64,000 bases of DNA, from assembly GCA_963810905.1 (NCBI GenBank), contig CAWEPG010000007.1, positions 62,001-126,000 of the forward strand, in the 5' to 3' direction. Position 1 is the first letter of the stretch. Every line of letters begins with the position of its first letter. The notes under the pieces were generated by a model that had not been told where the DNA came from, ran no database searches, and saw nothing but the letters and a program-made list of their open reading frames with translations. Of this stretch, positions 55,984 through 64,000 are shown in pieces. Made by a program: the position numbers and the translations under genes. This stretch comes from CAWBAT01 sp963810905. Its GTDB lineage: Bacteria > Acidobacteriota > Terriglobia > Versatilivoradales > Versatilivoraceae.

Positions 55984-57863
55984 ACATCCCTCGCGGTCTT
56001 CAATTTTTCACCGGACAGTGTCACTGGCAAAGTGAAGGTCATTGCGGTCCCCTCGCCCACTCGACTTTCAACGCTAACCTGTCCCCCCTGCGCTTCGACA
56101 AGTCGCTTTACAAGCGCCAAACCTAAGCCGGTTCCGCCCCCAGGCCTTCCCCCCACTTGTACGAAACGGCTGAATAGAGTGGGCAAATTTTCATGAGGGA
56201 TCCCTTCACCCGAGTCTTTCACGCAGAAAAACACGTGATCCTCGCGCTCAGTCGCTGAGATGCTGATGGTGCCGTCATGACCTGTGTGGCGGATGGCATT
56301 GGAGAGTAAATTATCGAATATGCGCCGAGCGGCTTCCTTATCCGCAAGGACAAGTGGAAGGTCTGGCCAGACTTGATTCTCCAGCCTGACATGTTTACTT
56401 TCGGCGGCAGCGCTATGGTGTTCCACTGCTGGGCGAACCAAATCGACAGGACGTATCGGGACCGGCGAGAGAGTTCTAATTCCGGATTCGATTTCAGCCA
56501 ACTCCAAGAGGTCATTCATGATTTCTTCAAGTTGGCTGGCATTCTCTCTTGCATTGTGTAACAAGTCAATCTGCTGTTCACTGAATTCTCCCATGCTTCC
56601 GCTAATGACGCCATGCAAGGCCAGTTCCAATGAACGAAGGGGGTCTTGCAGTTTTCCGGATGCGACTGATATAAATTGAGTCTTGAGTCGATCCAGCTCC
56701 CGGATCGCGGTAATATCCTCTAATAAAATGACCGCTCCCAAGAGTCGACCATCCTCATCACGCATAGGGGTGGCACGAATACGGTAACTGCGTTCAGATC
56801 CGCCTAACTTAATAGGGACGAGTGCCGCATCGCCTTCTCCGGCTATAGGACGCTGCATCGCTACAGCATCTCGAACCGCTTGGAGAATCTGTTCACCGGC
56901 CGGAAAGCCCTGCAGGGAGAGCCGATCCTCGGGTGGCCCGCCATCTTGGGGAAGGGAATTGTCAAAAAAGACTCCAGCGGCTCGGTTTATTTTTGTCACG
57001 TTACCCCGTGCATCGGTAACGATGATGGGTTCATCAATGGAGTCGATGACTGCATCGGATTTCTTTTGTTCCAATAATAGGCGCCAGTAATCCGATTTTC
57101 TAAGGTCCCTCAGTCGCGTAGCCATTCGATTGAACTCGGCGGCGAGAATTCCAATTTCATCTTGAGATGAGATGAGGATGTGCTGATCAAAGTCTCCTTC
57201 GCCGATCAATTTGGCCTTCTCCGTCAGCGTTGCGATCGGTTTCACGATGTATCCCGTAAAGCGCCATGCAAATAAAAGGGCCAACGTCAGCGCCGTCGCG
57301 GAAAGAAGAAGCGTGGAGACTTGCGCTCTCCAGGATTCAGATTTGGCACGATCACTCGCTCTCACCATGGCCTGCTGATTCAAACGTAAAAGATCGTCTA
57401 GCCTCGACTTAAGCGCCAGGAAGGCCGGTTCGAGCTGCCCAAAATAGGTGCTGGAAAGTTCAGCAGGTGCACGGATTTCATTCGAATTGATGAGATTCTC
57501 AAGCCGGTGCTGGTAGTCCGAAGATTGAGATCGGATGTCCTCAATGATCTCCGTTTCGCCTATCTCCGTAATATTATTGGCCGCGATATTGAATTCGTCT
57601 TGAAATTTGCGACTGCTCGCCGCAAATTGCTGCCTGGCTTTGGCTGATTGGCCGGTGATAAAAAACATCATCGCTGAATCTTGTCTCTCCAGAGTCTCTT
57701 TCATGCTTTCAGCCGCCAGAATGCTCTTGTAGTTATTAACGAGAATTGTGTCTATGGCAAGCCCCAGGCGCGCCAAATGGTAAACGCCTGAAAGGCTGAC
57801 TACCAAGATGATGAAGATGAGTAATCCGTAGCTGAAACGTAGCTTATGCTTGAGGCTGTCCAT
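55980..57863 (-). CDS. HAMP-PAS histidine kinase lacking the phospho-acceptor His
   Basis: 627 residues. Membrane helices at about 11-33 and 183-205 flank a periplasmic helical bundle; then HAMP (YIVKPIATLTEKAKLIGEGD), PAS (DEPIIVTDARGNVTKINRAA), a HisKA-like dimer and an ATPase with N-box (DNLLSNAIRHT), G1 (DSGEGIPHEN) and G2 (GTGLGLALV). In the H-box, where SHELRTPL is normal, the sequence is ASGKLQDPL: the His is Gly (codon GGA). It may be an ATP-binding pseudokinase that heterodimerises or signals allosterically. Sits between the USP-like gene and the KdpD sensor half, overlapping the latter by 4 bp. Confidence 0.85.
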   Translation of the reverse strand: MDSLKHKLRFSYGLLIFIILVVSLSGVYHLARLGLAIDTILVNNYKSILAAESMKETLERQDSAMMFFITGQSAKARQQFAASSRKFQDEFNIAANNITEIGETEIIEDIRSQSSDYQHRLENLINSNEIRAPAELSSTYFGQLEPAFLALKSRLDDLLRLNQQAMVRASDRAKSESWRAQVSTLLLSATALTLALLFAWRFTGYIVKPIATLTEKAKLIGEGDFDQHILISSQDEIGILAAEFNRMATRLRDLRKSDYWRLLLEQKKSDAVIDSIDEPIIVTDARGNVTKINRAAGVFFDNSLPQDGGPPEDRLSLQGFPAGEQILQAVRDAVAMQRPIAGEGDAALVPIKLGGSERSYRIRATPMRDEDGRLLGAVILLEDITAIRELDRLKTQFISVASGKLQDPLRSLELALHGVISGSMGEFSEQQIDLLHNARENASQLEEIMNDLLELAEIESGIRTLSPVPIRPVDLVRPAVEHHSAAAESKHVRLENQVWPDLPLVLADKEAARRIFDNLLSNAIRHTGHDGTISISATEREDHVFFCVKDSGEGIPHENLPTLFSRFVQVGGRPGGGTGLGLALVKRLVEAQGGQVSVESRVGEGTAMTFTLPVTLSGEKLKTARDV

Positions 57864-58005
57864 GGTGATCCAGTGATTCGAGGTTCACTGGAAAATAAGA
57901 TTTCTCATTGGGATAAAAGCAGGCGATTTCGCCATCAAAATACAGAAAGCATCCATTCTTCTTCCAGCGCCCCTTGCCGTCTATTCTGGGCTTACTATGA
58001 TCGAA

Positions 58006-58506
58006 TCAATCGAATTTGACATGAATTACTTGTCCGGGGTTGGCAGATTCGGTCGGACTGCAGGGCTCCAATCGCAGTGCCGGACCTTTGGCAAAAAGAA
58101 TCAACATGCAACGACCCATTTCACCTAACCGAGTTCTCAGGTCTTTGAGACCTCCCGTTCCAAGTCTCTCCTGTAACTCAGGTGTGAGCGCGACGAAATT
58201 CGGTTTCACTTTCCAGGCAGCTTCTGCAATGCCAATGCTGAGATTGGGGACTTCGACGGATTCTGTTTCGCATGGAATATGATTCTGCTGGAAAACAACT
58301 TTTTCAACCTGTCCGAGTCGCCACTCTCTGTCCTTATTGCTCAACAGATCAATCAACCACCGTATCCACCCACCGGCAGGGACGAGCACTTCAACCAAGC
58401 ACAGCCTGGCTGACAAATGCCGAGCCAGCCAAAAAGATTGGTGATCTAAACGGTAAGGATAGAGAACTCCGCATACCGGGAATAGAATTGTATTTTCTTT
58501 CGTCAT
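58006..58506 (-). CDS. USP-like small protein in the kdp cluster
   Basis: 166 residues from ATG 58506 (AAGAGGTG 5 nt upstream; the frame extends to 58542). The start ILFPVCGVLYPYRLDHQSFWLARHL resembles the first strand-helix of universal stress proteins, and MLILFAKG the last strand, but the ATP-binding Gly-rich loop is not evident. Position between kdpC and the kinase suggests a role in Kdp control. Family assignment is tentative. Confidence 0.6.
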   Translation of the reverse strand: MTKENTILFPVCGVLYPYRLDHQSFWLARHLSARLCLVEVLVPAGGWIRWLIDLLSNKDREWRLGQVEKVVFQQNHIPCETESVEVPNLSIGIAEAAWKVKPNFVALTPELQERLGTGGLKDLRTRLGEMGRCMLILFAKGPALRLEPCSPTESANPGQVIHVKFD

Positions 58507-58552
58507 GTGACACCTCTTGGGAACTTCCGATTCATCCATCAACTCCCTTTCA

Positions 58553-59149
58553 TTACTTCGACTGAGAACCGCGTTTTGGATGAGCAGCGTCTAGAGCCAG
58601 ATTCAGCTCGAGCACGTTGACAGAGGGTTCGCCTAAAATTCCAAGTTGCCGGCCTTCGCTGTGATCTCGGATCAATCGTCTGATTTCGTCGTCCGCTACA
58701 CCCCGTTCGCGAGAAACTCTGGCGACTTGGAATTCGGCTGCGGCCGGGGTGATGTGCGGATCCAGCCCCGAAGATGAAGTCGTGATGAGATCGACCGGCA
58801 CCAAGGTGTTGGAATTCTCAGCATGGCTCTGCTCGGCAGCTGGCTTCACCATTTGATCAATCAGCCTTTTGCTGGTCGGACCGAGATTGGTTCCGCCCGA
58901 AGACGTGCCGTCATAGCCAATCCCCGCGGCGGAAGGCCGAGAATGGAAGTAGCCTGGACCACTGAATGGCTGTCCAATTAAACGAGACCCAATGACTTTA
59001 TCTCCCTGAATGATGAGACTTCCTTGTGCTTTCTCCTTGAAAAGTACTTGCGCCAAACCAGTGATTGCGTAGGGATATAGAATTCCTGTCAACACAGTCA
59101 GGACGACCGTCATCGCTATTGCAGGGTAAAGGTGTTTCAGTAAATTCAT
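58553..59149 (-). CDS. kdpC: K+-transporting ATPase subunit C
   Basis: 198 residues. One N-terminal helix (AIAMTVVLTVLTGILYPYAIT) and a periplasmic domain with the family's QGDKVIGSRLIGQPFS, YFHSRPSAAG, GGTNLGPTSKRL and HITPAAAEFQV. KdpC stabilises the KdpFABC complex and couples A and B. GAGGAG ribosome site precedes the ATG. The group II intron begins 31 bp upstream of its start codon. Confidence 0.95.
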   Translation of the reverse strand: MNLLKHLYPAIAMTVVLTVLTGILYPYAITGLAQVLFKEKAQGSLIIQGDKVIGSRLIGQPFSGPGYFHSRPSAAGIGYDGTSSGGTNLGPTSKRLIDQMVKPAAEQSHAENSNTLVPVDLITTSSSGLDPHITPAAAEFQVARVSRERGVADDEIRRLIRDHSEGRQLGILGEPSVNVLELNLALDAAHPKRGSQSK

Positions 59150-59576
59150 GATTTTCTCCTCATACAGCCCCTTCTAAGGGGTGCGCCAGGCAAAGCCTGG
59201 CGGATCTTGTTAGTTGCGAGGTACTAACCATGTAAATTGCCTATCGTACATGTAGCCGAACCAGCACCGGGTGGGAGTAATCCCGGCGGTGAAGCCTGGG
59301 GAGGCAAACTCGTGAGCCGTAGCGAAAGCGAACCGATTCGGCCTCGTGAAAGGGTAAAGCTGAGAGTGGCTAGTCCTCCCCTTTTGGATGAAGCCTGACA
59401 CCGGCGATGAAGCATGGGCACGAGCAGTCGTCGGACTCTCCGGGGTGCTTGGGGACGGCGCGCGAGGACAGATCCGTCGAGGAACCTGGGAGGCCCGGCG
59501 GAGTGGCGAGAGAGACGCCAACGCCTTGGGGGAATCCATAACCCTGGGAGCGGCTCCGGCCGGGAGTCGGACAGGC

Positions 59577-59624
<48 letters not shown>

Positions 59625-59661
59625 GCCGGGAAGTGCTTCTGTAAGAGGAGGAGAAAACCGC

Positions 59662-61115
<1,454 letters not shown>

Positions 61116-61235
61116 AGGAGGCACCCGTAGTGCACGGCATGCGACTCGTGAGACACATCCGGGGAAACCCTGATACAGAGTATGTCGAAGCCTAACCACT
61201 ACGCGTCCTCCTCTACTCTACGAAGAACAAAGTCC

Positions 61236-63365
61236 CTATGCCAAACCTACTGCGGTGATGATCACGTCGATGATTTTGATCCCGATGAACGGAATGATCA
61301 CACCTCCGACGCCATAGATGAAGATATTGCGCCTCAGAACGGCAGCCGCTCCCAGGGGGCGGTACTTGATCCCGCGTAGCGCCAGCGGAACCAGCGCGAT
61401 GATGATCAAGGCGTTGAAGATCACGGCCGACAGAATCGCGGATTCCGGAGTTTGTCAGCGCATGATATTCAGGGCGCGAAGAGGTCCCTCTTTGAAGCCA
61501 GTCAAAGCGTACAGGCCGCGAACATGGCCGGAATGATGGCGAAATACTTCGCCACGTCATTGGCAATGGAAAAGGTCGTCAGCGCTCCTCGCGTCATGAG
61601 GAGCTGTTTTCCGATTTCAACGATTTCGATCAACTTGGTCGGATTGGAGTCCAGATCGACCATGTTTCCGGCTTCCTTGGCTGCCATCGTTCCGGTATTC
61701 ATGGCCACGCCGACGTCTGACTGAGCCAGAGCGCGGTGCATCATTGGTTCCGTCCCCAGTCATGGCGACCAGCTTGCCCTTCGGCCTGCTCGCGACGGAT
61801 CAACGCCATCTTGTCTTCCGGTTTGGCTTCAGCCAGAAAGTCATCCACTCCGGCTTCTGCTGCAATGGCTGCTGCCGTGAGCGGGTTGTCTCCGGTAATC
61901 ATCACCGTCTTGATACCCATGTTTCGCAATTGCACAAACCGTTCACGCATCCCGCCCTTAACAATGTCTTTGAGGTGGATCACTCCCAGCGCATTTCTCC
62001 CATCCGCCACGACGAGGGGGGTTCCTCCGTGACTGGAGACTCGCTCCAACGGCGGCTTTGAGCTCCGCCGGTATCGCTCCTCCCTTGGAATTCACAAACT
62101 CAACAACCGCGTCGTGAGCCCCCTTGCGAACCGAGCGACCATTGAGATCGACGCCCGACATGCGGGTCTGGGCAGAAAAGGGAATGAAGTGAGCCTCGTG
62201 TTCGAGCCAACCTCCCGGCCTCTCAATCCATATTTGGTCTTGGCCAGCACGACGATGGAACGGCCTTCGGGAGTTTCATCGGACAGGCTGGACAATTGGG
62301 CAGCGTCGGCCAAATCACTCTCCTTGATCCCGGGCAGAGGAATGAACTCCACGGCCTGACGGTTACCCAAGAGTAATGGTTCCCGTTTTGTCCAGAAGCA
62401 GGGTATTGACATCGCCCGCTGCCTCGACGGCGCGCCCAGACATGGCCAGTACGTTGTGCTGGATGACCCGATCCATTCCCGCAATGCCGATGGCCGACAA
62501 GAGTCCACCGATCGTGGTGGGAATCAGGCAAACCAGCAGGGCGACAAGAACGGTAATTGACGGCGGTGCGCCGCAGCGAAAACACCGGCTGCTTTAGCAG
62601 CTCCCACGCTATAGATGGCGTACGGCAGCAGACTCACCACGGCAAACACGAATACGATCGTCAAGCCCGGCCAGCAAGATATTCAGGGCGATTTCATTCG
62701 GCGTTTTCTGTCGTTCAGCACCTTCCACCAAGAGCGATCATGCGGTCCAGGAAAGTTTCACCGGGATCGGAAGTGATGCGGACTTTGATCCAGTCTGACA
62801 TAACCTTGGTCCCTCCCGTGACAGCGGAGCGGTCGCCACCGGATTCGCGAATGACCGGCGCACTTTCACCTGTAATGGCGGACTCATCGACAGAAGCAAC
62901 TCCTTCGACAACTTCGCCATCGCCGGGAAGGAATTCCCCTGCCTTGACCAGAACCAGGTCGCCTTTGCGCAGTTGGGAGCAGCAATGGTTCGTAGCGAAG
63001 GCTCTGGATTCCCGGACCCCTCGAATCTGAACGATCCGATTGCCATGGGTTTCTGTCTTGGTTTTCCGCAACGTGTCGGCCTGAGCCTTGCCACGTCCTT
63101 CAGCCATCGCCTCGGCAAAGTTGGCAAAGATGACGGTAAACCACAGCCAGAAAGCGACCTGGCTGTGAAGAGCAGATTCGCCGTGTGGCCCGTGGCGATA
63201 TCCCGAACAATGAGTAGCGTCGTCAACATACTCCCAATCTCAACCACAAACATCACTGGGTTGCGAGCCACCCACCGCGGGTTCTAATTTCTTAAAAGAA
63301 TCCTTAATCGCCCGCTTCACAATGGGTGGGTCAAACAACGGTCTCTTCTGTGCTTTCTCTGCCAT
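61236..63365 (-). pseudogene. kdpB: K+-transporting P-type ATPase subunit B, multiply frameshifted
   Basis: ATG at 63365 (GGAGACAT upstream) and stop at 61236 bracket a ~700-residue P-type ATPase. Parts in several frames: NPVMFVVEIGSMLTTLLIVR, VVEGVASVDESAITGESAPV (TGES), PTTIGGLLSAIGIAG, LLLDKTGTITLGN (phosphorylated Asp), MTGDNPLTAAAIAAEAGVDD, MTGDGTNDA, and the C terminus IPFIGIKIIDVIITAVGLA. Eight or more shifts are needed, e.g. an extra C in CCC near 63275. Because every catalytic motif is intact, sequence indels are more likely than old decay. Drives K+ import with KdpA. Confidence 0.88.
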
Positions 63366-63412
63366 ATGTCTCCTCATTATCGATTACCAGAGTAACTCCC
63401 TGGCTAAGGGGA

Positions 63413-64000
63413 CTAAATCAACTTGGCTTCTTTTCGCAAGCCGAGTCCCTGCAAGGGACAAATCTCAATAAAACTCAAAAAGTCGTACCCTGCCTTCATC
63501 AGAAAATGCTCCACAATCGGTCCAAGGGAAAGCACAGGGAAAAACGTCAATGCGCCCACGATCAAGATCACGCTACGAGCAAGCCGACGAACAGAGGCGT
63601 ATGAACCGGGAAGGTGCCTGCCGAGGAGGCGCTGCTTTTTTGCGGCCAGGCTGCCGGCGATGCCCATCATCGGGATGATCATGAAGAATCGCCCAAACAA
63701 CATCGCCAATCCCAAGGTAGTGTTGTACCAGAGAGTATTGACCGTGATTCCAGCAAAGGCCGAACCATTGTTGCCAGTCGCCGACGTGAAGGCGTAGACA
63801 ATCTCGGAAAGTCCGTGGGGCCCAGTGTTGTTGACTTTGACGTTCCATAGTCGACGACACTCGACCAAGCGCTGAAACCGAGAATGCAAAGCGCGAAGAT
63901 GAGGACGTAAAGCATGGCCAATTTGACATCTTTGGCCTCAATCTTTTTGCCGAGATACTCGGGCGTCCGTCCCACCATGAGCCCAGCGATAAAGACCGTC
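63413..64000 (-). pseudogene. kdpA: K+-transporting ATPase subunit A, 3' part, frameshifted and cut by the window
   Basis: C-terminal ~195 residues of the channel-like subunit; the start is beyond base 64000. Segments: MVGRTPEYLGKKIEAKDVKL (frame 1), HGLSEIVYAFTSATGNNGSAF and LGLAMLFGRFFMIIPMMGIAG (frame 2), SAGTFPVHTPLFVGLLVA (frame 3), then ILIVGALTFFPVLSLGPIVEH (frame 2 again). Shifts near 63845, 63620 and 63570. TAG stop 47 bp before kdpB. All conserved filter-region text is present. Confidence 0.82.

Overview
This window looks like a bacterial chromosome from an uncultured diderm, probably Acidobacteriota. The best pointers are a secreted VWA protein of the 'VWFA-related Acidobacterial' type (38870-39838), a response-regulator/TonB fusion, a DUF4388-DnaJ-TPR protein, Shine-Dalgarno starts with AGGAGG-like cores, and a base composition near 50 % G+C by eye. 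The phylum call is an inference. No tRNA, rRNA or CRISPR array was seen.

Layout. 1-2561: a 5'-cut unknown gene overlapping an FG-GAP repeat protein. 2740-3289: the RNase P RNA gene with its promoter and a greatly enlarged P12 helix. 3281-10239: DUF4388/J-domain/TPR protein, a nucleotide-sugar epimerase, a secreted TPR-metalloprotease, a REC-TonB fusion and a PEGA protein. 10423-12398: rfbB-rfbA for dTDP-sugar synthesis. 12439-20197: a TIM-barrel isomerase-like protein, a histidine kinase, two unknown proteins, and a three-gene unit (GNAT, amidohydrolase, DMT permease) with overlapping ends. 20339-28758: a PDZ protein resembling an inactive M61 peptidase, a GAF histidine kinase, rlpA, lipA and two permeases. 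28867-36484: an esterase fused to a beta-propeller, then a tight minus-strand unit macA-like, macB-like ATPase, permease, acyP, ispF, TPR. 36783-43771: pit with a convergent DUF47 partner, comEA-like, VWA, a frameshifted nupC and a two-subunit methylmalonyl-CoA mutase. 43968-49648: dtd, a tiny haem c protein, a stand-alone ClpB-D2-like ATPase, bioB, a UroD-like protein, a decayed Ig-like domain and a small HTH-like protein.

49.7-64 kb is a potassium-uptake locus, all on the minus strand: kdpA (cut by the window end), kdpB, kdpC, a USP-like protein, a histidine kinase whose phospho-acceptor His is Gly, a KdpD sensor split into two genes, kdpE, then a c-di-AMP (ydaO-yuaA class) riboswitch and terminator ahead of a KimA-like APC permease. 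Two K+ systems therefore sit together: Kdp under a two-component system and a KimA-like carrier under a second-messenger RNA switch. A group II intron lies antisense between kdpB and kdpC, inserted within a small hairpin. Several genes here (kdpA, kdpB, the kdpD transmitter half, the intron RT, the KimA-like gene) carry frameshifts although their motifs are intact, so either the assembly has indel errors or the locus decayed very recently.
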